Source of the DNA: Pseudobdellovibrionaceae bacterium
Lineage (GTDB): Bacteria > Bdellovibrionota > Bdellovibrionia > Bdellovibrionales > UBA1609
Reading direction: 5' to 3'
Assembly: GCA_020635075.1 (NCBI GenBank)
Contig: JACKAM010000001.1
Span: 2,180,726 to 2,244,725, forward strand
Length of the DNA stretch: 64,000 nucleotides
Part shown: positions 41,078 through 48,548 of the stretch, in pieces
Numbering within the stretch: position 1 is the stretch's first letter
How the letters are laid out: each line of letters begins with the position of its first letter
Notes under the pieces: generated by a model
Databases searched by the model: none
Told to the model about the DNA's origin: nothing
The model's input: only the letters and a program-made list of their open reading frames with translations
Program-made: the position numbers and the translations under genes

Positions 41078-42217
41078 CTAGTTCCGACCCCATTTCCTGC
41101 GGAACTCCATAAAGTGGTCATGAAGGGAGTTGCCATCAACTGCAAAATTACCCCTTCGATTTAGGTCAAACTCACCCCTCATATTAGTCCCCTCGGGGTA
41201 AAATCCGCGATGAAGAGCAGCAAAATGTGGGCGCCCATCAACTAAGAGGGTCAAAGCCGACCCAGATGACATTGATTCCGTATCCCCATCATGAATAACC
41301 AATCCCGGCCAACGGTTAAGCTGATGACCGTTGGGAACATCATAAAACATAAATGGCTGACAATTCTTCTGAACGTCAACTCCTTTGTCGATACTATATC
41401 CAACCGTCATTCCTAAATTAGGAACCCTCGAACGGTCAATTTTTTTGAATGGAAGAGGAGGTGGGAGATTACTCTTCGGCACCTCAATTCGCCGATTTCT
41501 TATTTCATTCCAGTTGGAGTCCAGAGGTCCAACCATTTCCCCAACTCGATCCCTTAGCTTCAAAAACACATAGTCCTTATTTGGATTTGCATTCTCATCA
41601 TTGGTTCCGAATTCGTAGTCCTCAATTTCATAATAGCGCCATTCATAGGCGACCTTTGGATCCTGCCTCATCCCCTCCGGAATCCATACCTTTGCTGAAA
41701 AAACGTACTTCTTGATCTCAGCATCGCTCATTCGGCGTCCGGAAATCTTGTCACGAAAGGTATGTGCCGTTGTGATCACCATATCCCCATCCATGACCAA
41801 ATGACTGGTGGTTTGGCAAGGTTTACCGTTGACGGCTCTGCAAGCCCCGTCCCGCCCGTCGTAAAACATCATGCCCACACCATAAAACATCTTGTCCACA
41901 TCAGTGGCCGTGCGGTCATAGGGCAACGGACAGCGGCTATCTCGGCCCATGATGGCCGCAGGAATCACCTGCCCAAACTGCTTCAAGTTTTTCGCCAGCC
42001 CTGGCGAGTTGTCACAGCCCTCGGGATGATAGCCATCGACTGGCTCGGTCCAACGCAAGACTGCAGGGGTGAATTGACCACCATAAATTGAGGAGCCACC
42101 GTCACTAATAACGTAATCGCCCCGGCGGGAGTTCGCACTGCCTGCTGCCGTTGCCATTGATGGTAGCACTAGAGCGGAAATTAGATAGGTTGCAAAAACA
42201 CAAGACAGGCGTCCCAT
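41078..42217 (-). CDS. secreted trypsin-like serine protease, copy 5 (unit 4, second of pair)
   Basis: 379 aa from ATG 42217, whose A is the last base of the preceding TGA (TGATG coupling), as in unit 2. Signal peptide CVFATYLISALVLPSMATA. Triad: His in TTAHTFRD, Asp in DYVFLKL, Ser in SSGSALTLL. Closest to copy 2 at the N-terminus, divergent after the His block. Its 3' neighbour is the Gly-rich copy 4. Confidence 0.85.
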   Translation of the reverse strand: MGRLSCVFATYLISALVLPSMATAAGSANSRRGDYVISDGGSSIYGGQFTPAVLRWTEPVDGYHPEGCDNSPGLAKNLKQFGQVIPAAIMGRDSRCPLPYDRTATDVDKMFYGVGMMFYDGRDGACRAVNGKPCQTTSHLVMDGDMVITTAHTFRDKISGRRMSDAEIKKYVFSAKVWIPEGMRQDPKVAYEWRYYEIEDYEFGTNDENANPNKDYVFLKLRDRVGEMVGPLDSNWNEIRNRRIEVPKSNLPPPLPFKKIDRSRVPNLGMTVGYSIDKGVDVQKNCQPFMFYDVPNGHQLNRWPGLVIHDGDTESMSSGSALTLLVDGRPHFAALHRGFYPEGTNMRGEFDLNRRGNFAVDGNSLHDHFMEFRRKWGRN

Positions 42218-43422
42218 CAATTCCGCCCCCATTTGCGGCGGAATTCCATGAAATGGTCATATATAGAGTTCGATTCAATACCCCAGTTAAAACGATTCCA
42301 AATATCAAATTGCCCATGTAATGAGGTTCTGTCTGGATAAAACCCAACATTTACCCCTGCAAAATGGGGTTCCCCATCAACTAACAGCGAATAAGCCATG
42401 CCAGATGACATTCCATTTGTATCAGCTTCAACAATAATCGTCCCTGGATACTGCCCCATTCTATGACCATTTGGAGGATCATGAATCGCAAATGGCTGGC
42501 AGTTTTTTTGAGGCTCCCACCCCTTATCCTTCTGAAATCCAACGCCCATCCCAATGTTCGGCACCTGTTTCCTATCAAACTTTTTGAATGGGAGGGGACG
42601 TACAAGTTTGTCATCGGCGACTCGACGCCTATTGCTTCGGATTTCTCGACCCGAGGAATCCATTGGCGAAACCGTCTGACCAACACGCTCCTTGAGTTTT
42701 ACAAATGCATAATCCTCCTGAGGCCGATTACGCTCATCACTACCTCCAAACTCAACCGACTCTATCTCATATTCTCTAAACTCATAGGCTTCATTCTTGT
42801 TTCGCCTCATTTCTTCTGGAATCCAAACTTTTGAATAGAATCTAAATTCTCTGATTTCCCTGTCAGAAAGTCTGCGCGACTTATCAATCGACCTAAATGT
42901 GTGAGCTGTGGTCACCACAATGTCCCCATCAACAACAAGATGGCCAGTTGCTCCACATCTTATACCCGAGGGACTCATACAGGCCGAATCATTGCCCATA
43001 TAAAAGAATGATCCCACTCCATAAAATTTCCGATCTACGTCAGTCGCTCCCCGGCCGTATGGCAAGGGACATCTGGAATCCTCCCCCATCAATACAACTG
43101 GAATTACCTGCCCAAACTGCTTTAAGTTTTTCGCCAGCCCTGGCGAGTTGTCGCAGCCCTCGGGATGATAACCATCGACTGGCTCTGTCCAACGCAAGAC
43201 TGCAGGGGTGAATTGACCGCCATAGATAGAGGACCCGCCATCACTAATAACGTAATCGCCCCGGCGGGAGTTCACACTGCCGGCGGCAAGACTGGTGACA
43301 GAAATGGACAACTGAAAGACCAGAAGCAGAACCAACTCAAAAACAAAACAGCCCCGCAATGACCGAAATAAACGATCTAACTGCCGAGAGATTTGGTCTA
43401 CTGATGATAGGACGCTGTTCAT
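42217..43422 (-). CDS. secreted trypsin-like serine protease, copy 6 (unit 4, first of pair)
   Basis: 401 aa. Charged N-terminus then a hydrophobic core (FELVLLLVFQLSISVTSLAAG). Triad: His in TTAHTFRS, Asp in DYAFVKL, Ser in MSSGMAYSLL, where the residue after SG is Met instead of Ser, unlike the five paralogues; this sits next to the oxyanion region and may change specificity. The middle (VVLMGEDSRCPLPYGRGATDVDRKFYG) resembles copy 1 more than the others. First of a coupled pair, divergent from toxin B2. Confidence 0.85.
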   Translation of the reverse strand: MNSVLSSVDQISRQLDRLFRSLRGCFVFELVLLLVFQLSISVTSLAAGSVNSRRGDYVISDGGSSIYGGQFTPAVLRWTEPVDGYHPEGCDNSPGLAKNLKQFGQVIPVVLMGEDSRCPLPYGRGATDVDRKFYGVGSFFYMGNDSACMSPSGIRCGATGHLVVDGDIVVTTAHTFRSIDKSRRLSDREIREFRFYSKVWIPEEMRRNKNEAYEFREYEIESVEFGGSDERNRPQEDYAFVKLKERVGQTVSPMDSSGREIRSNRRRVADDKLVRPLPFKKFDRKQVPNIGMGVGFQKDKGWEPQKNCQPFAIHDPPNGHRMGQYPGTIIVEADTNGMSSGMAYSLLVDGEPHFAGVNVGFYPDRTSLHGQFDIWNRFNWGIESNSIYDHFMEFRRKWGRN

Positions 43423-43617
43423 GCTAATTGAGTCTTCCTTTAGTCCTGATTTCCTAGCTAAATCCGTACCAAATCAAAACGATTCAAAGCCCTTTGGCCC
43501 TTACCGCTTCGCCCTCAATATCGGGTTTTTTCACGCCCTTTTGGATTTCTTGGAAAACCGGCGATTTCTTTTACACCTTGATCCTCATCCCCGATGGGTG
43601 GGGGCTTCATCCTCGAT

Positions 43618-43653
43618 TCCGAGACTTCGGACTGATTTGTCCGAAGACTCGGA
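43618..43653. promoter_or_regulatory. tandem TCCGA...GGA palindromes before the B2 operon
   Basis: TCCGAGACTTCGGA (43618-43631) and TCCGAAGACTCGGA (43640-43653), starts 22 bp apart, 138 bp before the ATG. The whole 369-bp divergent region 43423-43791 parallels 35835-36199. Confidence 0.7.
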
Positions 43654-43791
43654 CTGGAATTGGCTCAGATTAAAATAAACGAGGTTTAAGGACCACGAGA
43701 TCTGGTCCTCCCCTTGCTCTATGGGGTTCATTACTGTTTAGAGTTCACCAAGGTGTGGCCTGACTTAAATCAATCTTAAGGGGTTTTGAAT

Positions 43792-45480
43792 ATGCGGTGG
43801 ATATTTGGAGTCATGGCCGTGATCGGATTAGGCACTCCCGAGTTGGCCTGGGCCGAATCTCTGGCTCAGACGGAATTGTGCGAGTTTATGAATCAAGAGA
43901 CCACAAGGCGAAGTCAGTGGCAGCAAAGCCAAATCGAGGGGATCGAGTTTGAGCTGCCCACTATCAAGGAGGGTTGGGTTGGGGCCAATCACTACGAATC
44001 TTGGACAAAGAGCCAATGGAAAGCCAATCATATAGACCCCAATCCGCTGGACGACATCCAGGAGTTACAGGGCCTTAAGTCCGCTCATACCCTACTCTCT
44101 TATGTGGACAACCCTTGGGAAAAAATGGACCAAAACGTCAAAGAGGTCCTATCTAGTCTTTATCAAAGGTCCCAGTCTCTCAATCAATCTAAAGGACTTG
44201 TGCGCCAAGTGCTAAAAAAACACGGCTGTAGCTCTGACGTAGTCGATCAATACACCACTTCAGAAATCACCAGCTCAACTGTGCTCCCAGAACTGGCAGA
44301 ACAGATCGATCCTGCCCTAAAGACTCCTAATTGGTTTGAAAACCAACAACTCGGCTCACTAAGCGAAGGGATAAAAGATAAACTCCTGAAACTCTCCAGA
44401 ACGGCAGCCTGGGACAAATCAGAGTACAACGCGCCCTGCGCTCAAGCCCTGCAAACAGCTGAAACCATATGTTCAGGACTTGTGAGCTCAGAGCAGGTTT
44501 ACTTCTTTTTGCAGACGCAACAGGAAAACAACAAGAAACCAAGTGAGAAACTGGCAGCCGACTCCGGGGAAGACAGCACTCAAAGCGCAAATAACCCACG
44601 TGCAGACAATACGAACAGAGTGACAGTTTGTCTGCCATCCAGCGGGACCAGTCCATCGGGCGATGCCAACTACGCCAAGTTTTCGTTCCATAATATGCAA
44701 AGATTCGAGCAATACGGATGGCCCAAAATGCTCAAAGGCATTCACAATCAGGTGAGAGATTGCCGGCAAATCAGAAGGCAGAGCTCCTGTAATCTCAAAC
44801 TCGCCATGCGCGACCTTGAAGAAATCCGGGACCATCAGCTCCAGGACAGTCGTTTTAACCTTAACCCCTCCCCCGAACGCACCTTCCGACGAGCAAACTT
44901 CGACCAGGGACTTCCCCACTGCTACATTAAAACACCGGAATGCATGGGCCGTATCGACCAACACCTCAAGAAAAGCGGCTACGATGGCGGGCTCGACGAG
45001 TTTTGTCAGTTTCAATCCTCCCCGACCGATATATGCGGGCCACCAGCAAGAATTCCCATCGAAGAGATAACTCTGGAAATGACTGGAGGTCGTCCTTTAG
45101 AATTCGGAACACCAACACTCGATAGACTTCATCTCGATTGGAATCATGATGGCGCAAGAGCAGGACCTCGACGACTCATGAATCAGATTCCAGCGGGAAT
45201 GGGTGGGGGATCACCAATAAGGGGATTTACGAAACACGGACTCAATCGCGCAATAGGCGGGGAGCGCTTGGGAGTAAAACCAAGCGCCATCCATGAAGCA
45301 GTAAAGCATCCCACTAAAATCTCAAATCAACCAAATGGCGCAGTCAAGTTTGTTGGAAAGGACGCCAACGTAGTGATAAACTCGCAAGGACAGGTCATTA
45401 CCACATATCCTACTAATCGAAATGGCGTCAGGAAAATGGATAATCCTTCAACCAATAACAGCGAACCACAGTGTGAATAA
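43792..45480 (+). CDS. exported polymorphic toxin B2 with small RNase-like C-terminal domain
   Basis: 562 aa from ATG 43792 (AAGGGG 8 nt upstream). Residues 1-415 nearly match B1; then 147 unrelated residues. The end contains RGFTKHGLNRAI, GVKPSAIHEAVKHPTKI, AVKFVGKDANVVIN and QVITTYPTNRNG. This KHGxxxAI...V.FVGKDAxVVxNxxGxVITT pattern is one I recall from the C-termini of Rhs and other polymorphic toxins, where it is taken as a BECR-type (barnase/EndoU/colicin-like) RNase; the His in KHG is a candidate catalytic residue. A small acidic gene follows within 3 bp, as expected of its immunity protein. Confidence 0.78.
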   Translation: MRWIFGVMAVIGLGTPELAWAESLAQTELCEFMNQETTRRSQWQQSQIEGIEFELPTIKEGWVGANHYESWTKSQWKANHIDPNPLDDIQELQGLKSAHTLLSYVDNPWEKMDQNVKEVLSSLYQRSQSLNQSKGLVRQVLKKHGCSSDVVDQYTTSEITSSTVLPELAEQIDPALKTPNWFENQQLGSLSEGIKDKLLKLSRTAAWDKSEYNAPCAQALQTAETICSGLVSSEQVYFFLQTQQENNKKPSEKLAADSGEDSTQSANNPRADNTNRVTVCLPSSGTSPSGDANYAKFSFHNMQRFEQYGWPKMLKGIHNQVRDCRQIRRQSSCNLKLAMRDLEEIRDHQLQDSRFNLNPSPERTFRRANFDQGLPHCYIKTPECMGRIDQHLKKSGYDGGLDEFCQFQSSPTDICGPPARIPIEEITLEMTGGRPLEFGTPTLDRLHLDWNHDGARAGPRRLMNQIPAGMGGGSPIRGFTKHGLNRAIGGERLGVKPSAIHEAVKHPTKISNQPNGAVKFVGKDANVVINSQGQVITTYPTNRNGVRKMDNPSTNNSEPQCE

Positions 45481-45482
45481 AC

Positions 45483-45728
45483 ATGAAGAAAAATGAAACG
45501 CTTAGCCTAATCAGAGACATCTACCAAAAACGAAAACCAGCCAATTTCCATGAGATTGAGGGTGCAAGTTCCATTGGGGAGCTACCTCGGCAGCTGCGCT
45601 TGGAGATCATGGACATGCTGAATGATGAATTCTGCGAGACGGGATTGGGTGAAAACGATGAGCCCAATGAGTATGGTCTGAGCATCGAGGCAGCAATTGA
45701 TGAGCTGAATTTCGATATAGCGGACTAG
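45483..45728 (+). CDS. immunity protein of toxin B2
   Basis: 81 aa, acidic, no signal peptide or membrane segment. EGASSIGELPRQLRLEIMDMLNDEF and ENDEPNEYGLSIEAAIDEL read like the small immunity proteins found behind KHG...VITT-type toxins. It starts 2 bp after the toxin stop without its own clear ribosome site, so it is probably translated by coupling. Confidence 0.75.
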   Translation: MKKNETLSLIRDIYQKRKPANFHEIEGASSIGELPRQLRLEIMDMLNDEFCETGLGENDEPNEYGLSIEAAIDELNFDIAD

Positions 45729-45790
45729 GGCCTCAGCTCATTCCCGTCGCCAAACTAGAAACCCTTGGCTTCTACTCTGATTCTCAGCGC

Positions 45791-45854
45791 TTGACATCCG
45801 CCTCCATTTTTGGTACATTTTAATATACCAAAATGGGGCATTAAAATGTACCAA
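45791..45854 (+). promoter_or_regulatory. promoter and palindromic operator of the XRE/nucleotidyltransferase pair
   Basis: TTGACA (45791-45796), 17-bp spacer, TACATT (45814-45819). A perfect inverted repeat TTGGTACATTTTAAT (45810-45824) / ATTAAAATGTACCAA (45840-45854) covers the -10 box on one side and the ATG at 45846 on the other, with 15 bp between the arms. Confidence 0.75.
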
Positions 45855-46415
45855 ATCATGGGTAGCATAGGGGCTCTCGTAAGGGAGAGGGGCCTGTCAG
45901 AGCGGGCTATTACGGAGTTTACCGGCCTGGCTCGGGGGACGGTGAGGTCAGTCCTAAGGCTTGAGGACAAGATCACCCTAAGGTCGCTCTTTAAACTCAC
46001 CAAGTACCTGGGTCTAGACGTCACAGTACTTGTTGGGTCTAGTTCAGGGCTACCTGAGTTTAGTATCGTTGCCACCGCGATCAAGATTGAGCGGGATGGC
46101 TTTGAGTCCTGGAAAATTCACCTGATGGACTTTGTAGATGAGTTTCGTCGGTCGCTCGACCCGCGGCTGATTCTGTTACCCCCACCCTCCTCTTTTGATC
46201 CGAGGCTTAAGGCACTTTTGGCTTCAGTTGTGCCTTATCTGTGTCAGGAGACAGGCATTTCTTCCCCCCAGTGGACTCAGAAGAGACATTTCCTTGAGAC
46301 CCCCTGGTTTCCCAGTGGTATGCAATCGCTTAAGGCGATGGCCATTCTTGAATCACCTTTGGCCTTCCGACGTAACAATATTTTTGTTCATGAGAACTTC
46401 TTGTCGAGGGCTTAG
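45846..46415 (+). CDS. XRE-family antitoxin-like regulator
   Basis: 189 aa from ATG 45846 with GGGG 7 nt upstream. LSERAITEFTGLARGTVRSVLRLEDKITLRSLFKLTKYL is an HTH like those of XRE antitoxins. The rest (KIERDGFESWKIHLMDFVDEF onward) forms the domain usually seen ahead of nucleotidyltransferase partners. The partner gene begins 3 bp after the stop. It probably represses its operon at the palindrome that includes its own start codon. Confidence 0.78.
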   Translation: MYQIMGSIGALVRERGLSERAITEFTGLARGTVRSVLRLEDKITLRSLFKLTKYLGLDVTVLVGSSSGLPEFSIVATAIKIERDGFESWKIHLMDFVDEFRRSLDPRLILLPPPSSFDPRLKALLASVVPYLCQETGISSPQWTQKRHFLETPWFPSGMQSLKAMAILESPLAFRRNNIFVHENFLSRA

Positions 46416-46418
46416 GGC

Positions 46419-46925
46419 ATGTTGTCACAGGCGAGAATCAAACACCTTTTTCAACGACTCAATGACGAACTCAGCCAACTGGGAGAAATCGGCGAAATCG
46501 GCCTCGTCGGCGGGGCCGTTATGTGCTTGGTCTACAATGCCCGCGAATCGACAAAGGATGTCGACGCCATTTTTGAACCAACAGAGACGATCCGCCGACT
46601 GGCCGAAAAGATTGGGAAAGATGAAGGCCTTCCGCCCACCTGGCTCAACGATGGAGCAAAAGGTTTTATTCACCCAGGATTTGGCAGAGAGGATGTCCTA
46701 AGTCTCTCTCATCTTCGTGTCTGGGCTCCGGAGCCCAAGTATATGCTGGCCATGAAGTGTATTAGTGCTCGATGGGATACCAGTGACAAGGACGACGTGA
46801 TTTTTCTCATCAAACTTCTTAAGATTAAGAAGGCCAAACAGGTCTTTGACCTCATTGAAGGCTACTATCCTAAAAATCAGATCCTCTCGAAAACCCAGTT
46901 CTTCATTGAAGAGTTGTTTGAATAA
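46419..46925 (+). CDS. DUF6036-like nucleotidyltransferase
   Basis: 168 aa. GEIGLVGGAVMCLVYNARESTKDVDAIF is the GG...DxD nucleotidyltransferase motif; PKYMLAMKCISARWDTSDKDDVIFL fits the conserved C-terminal part of this group. Together with the preceding HTH gene it forms a toxin-antitoxin-like operon. It is distantly similar in layout to the gene at 24250. Activity unproven. Confidence 0.8.
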   Translation: MLSQARIKHLFQRLNDELSQLGEIGEIGLVGGAVMCLVYNARESTKDVDAIFEPTETIRRLAEKIGKDEGLPPTWLNDGAKGFIHPGFGREDVLSLSHLRVWAPEPKYMLAMKCISARWDTSDKDDVIFLIKLLKIKKAKQVFDLIEGYYPKNQILSKTQFFIEELFE

Positions 46926-47218
46926 CAAGACCTCAACATCGGCAAACAGATGAATGGCGTAGGGCTGGCCGATATCGGAAATAAAGGCCCCACAGCACCA
47001 AGGGAACCCGTACCTTCTGCGAGTTACTGGGTCTGGACTCCTCGACCAGCTCTGTTGAAAGCTGACTGAAAATGGCAGAAAATTTTTGCCGGAAACCGAG
47101 ACCTCTACCCTGAGAATTAACCAGAAATATCAAAGGGTTATGCAAATGAAAAGACAATGAAAACGGGATGAAAACCACCTGGCGTTGAGTTTTCACCAGA
47201 TTCCCCGAAAATAAACTT

Positions 47219-47422
47219 ATGTATATTTGTCTGTGTAAAAACCTATCTGAGTCCCGCCTTCGTGAACTTCAACAGTCAGGACAAATGACTTTGGATCAGG
47301 CTCTTCAGGCCAGCCAGGCCGGCACGGACTGCGGCGCCTGCTGTAACCGCATCAAGAACCTGGTCGATTCCCAAGCGGCTGCAGCCGATACCACAAGCCT
47401 CGAAGCTCATATTGAAGAATAA
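47219..47422 (+). CDS. bfd: bacterioferritin-associated ferredoxin-like [2Fe-2S] protein
   Basis: 67 aa. CLCKNLSESRLRELQ and GTDCGACCNRIKNLV place four Cys in the CxC...CxxC arrangement of BFD-like [2Fe-2S] domains. Bfd reduces the iron core of bacterioferritin to release iron. The bacterioferritin gene lies directly behind, convergent, with adjoining stop codons. No ribosome-binding site is visible. In 46926-47218 upstream I see no other feature beyond a GGTACC-like remnant. Confidence 0.85.
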   Translation: MYICLCKNLSESRLRELQQSGQMTLDQALQASQAGTDCGACCNRIKNLVDSQAAAADTTSLEAHIEE

Positions 47423-47905
47423 TTAAGACATTTCTCCGGCTTTAAACTGCTCGGTCAGGTAGTTTTCCACACCGACCTCGCCAATAATGTGCAGCTGACT
47501 TTCCAGCCAATCCACATGGCGCTCTTCATCGCGAAGAATCTCTTCCAACAGGTGGCGTGTGCCGTGATCCGAATGTTTTTGGCAAAGCTCAATGCCTTTT
47601 TTCAGGCGCGGAATGGCCCGCTCTTCCAAGCGAAGATCATTCTTGAGCATTTCAGGAACTTTCTCGCCGATCTCCAAGGTCTCTAACTTTTGAAGATTCG
47701 GAAGACCTTCTAAAAACAAAATCCGATCGGTCACTTCTTTGGCGTGCTTCATTTCATCAATGGATTCGTGATAAATCACATCGCCGATTTTATTGTATCC
47801 CCAATCCTTGCACATCCGCGCATGGAGAAAATACTGGTTAATGGCCGTCAACTCCCCGCACAGGACTTCGTTGAGCATAGCAATAATATCCGCATGACCT
47901 TTCAT
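47423..47905 (-). CDS. bfr: bacterioferritin
   Basis: 160 aa, normal length. ELTAINQYFLHARMCKDWG with Glu18 and the M for haem binding nearby (YHESIDEMKHA), plus EEILRDEERHVDWLE, give the ferroxidase ligands E-ExxH-E-ExxH. It stores iron and protects DNA from oxidation. It faces the Bfd gene tail to tail. The 307 bp upstream (47906-48212) hold its promoter region and a leader for the immunity gene; an AT-rich GATAAATTGATAAT stretch (minus strand, ~47997-48010) might be an iron-regulator site, but this is weak. Confidence 0.93.
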   Translation of the reverse strand: MKGHADIIAMLNEVLCGELTAINQYFLHARMCKDWGYNKIGDVIYHESIDEMKHAKEVTDRILFLEGLPNLQKLETLEIGEKVPEMLKNDLRLEERAIPRLKKGIELCQKHSDHGTRHLLEEILRDEERHVDWLESQLHIIGEVGVENYLTEQFKAGEMS

Positions 47906-48212
47906 TTCACTCTCCCGGGTTAGGTGGATGAATCTATCCTTACCAAATCAGTTGTCAAAAAAAACCTCAAACGCAGGGAATAAGTGAAAACCAATTATCA
48001 ATTTATCTCCACCAAATCCTGACCTTTACCCTCACCTGCACCATAAAATGAGTCCGGCACCCAAATTCACAGGGATATCTAGATTGACAGCTCCGCAGCA
48101 CCTTTAGGTGCCAGTACCATTTGCAAAGCCGCCAACCAAAGGCACAGATATTGCTATCCATAAAACATGGAACCTAGGTTCCATTGACTGCTGCTCTTAT
48201 GAGGTAGAGAAA

Positions 48213-48539
48213 ATGAGCCTTTCAGAACATAAGCGAGAAATTGAAATCATTTGGAATGAGTATCGATCTGGGGAAAATCCTTACCCGGACATCCTCCTTG
48301 ATCTCGTAGGCAAAATGATTGAGCTTGATCCCTTTCTTGTCTCCTGGGCAATCGATGAGTTTACCAGAGAGACTGACGAGATACTCAAAGAAAACCTCGC
48401 CCAAATGATTGTCTTCAGCACCCCCTACACTCCGGCTATCGAGTGGCTCAGAGACAACACCGATTGGACGAAGGAAGACTTCGCCGAGGCTGATATCAAT
48501 ATCGACGACTACGGAGCAAAGTTCCAGCCTTCCGTTTGA
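48213..48539 (+). CDS. orphan A-type immunity protein
   Basis: 108 aa from ATG 48213 (GAGG 9 nt upstream). LAQMIVFSTPYTPAIEWLRD and TDWTKEDFAEADINIDDYG match the constant C-terminal half of the A1 and A2 immunity proteins, while the first half (EIEIIWNEYRSGENPYPDIL) is again different. No toxin is next to it: bacterioferritin lies upstream and a Fic gene downstream. It may protect against the toxin of a related strain. Confidence 0.78.
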   Translation: MSLSEHKREIEIIWNEYRSGENPYPDILLDLVGKMIELDPFLVSWAIDEFTRETDEILKENLAQMIVFSTPYTPAIEWLRDNTDWTKEDFAEADINIDDYGAKFQPSV

Positions 48540-48548
48540 CAGTCTCTC

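Noticed and set aside
6188..45728. Insertion sequences or a prophage as cause of the duplications
   Set aside because: I find no transposase, integrase or phage structural gene and no terminal inverted repeats around the units; recombination between units explains them.
46926..47218. Recurring GGTACC-like intergenic stretches (also near 24215, 26410, 29250, 52265) as one repeat family
   Set aside because: Shared parts are too short and variable by eye to support a single element.
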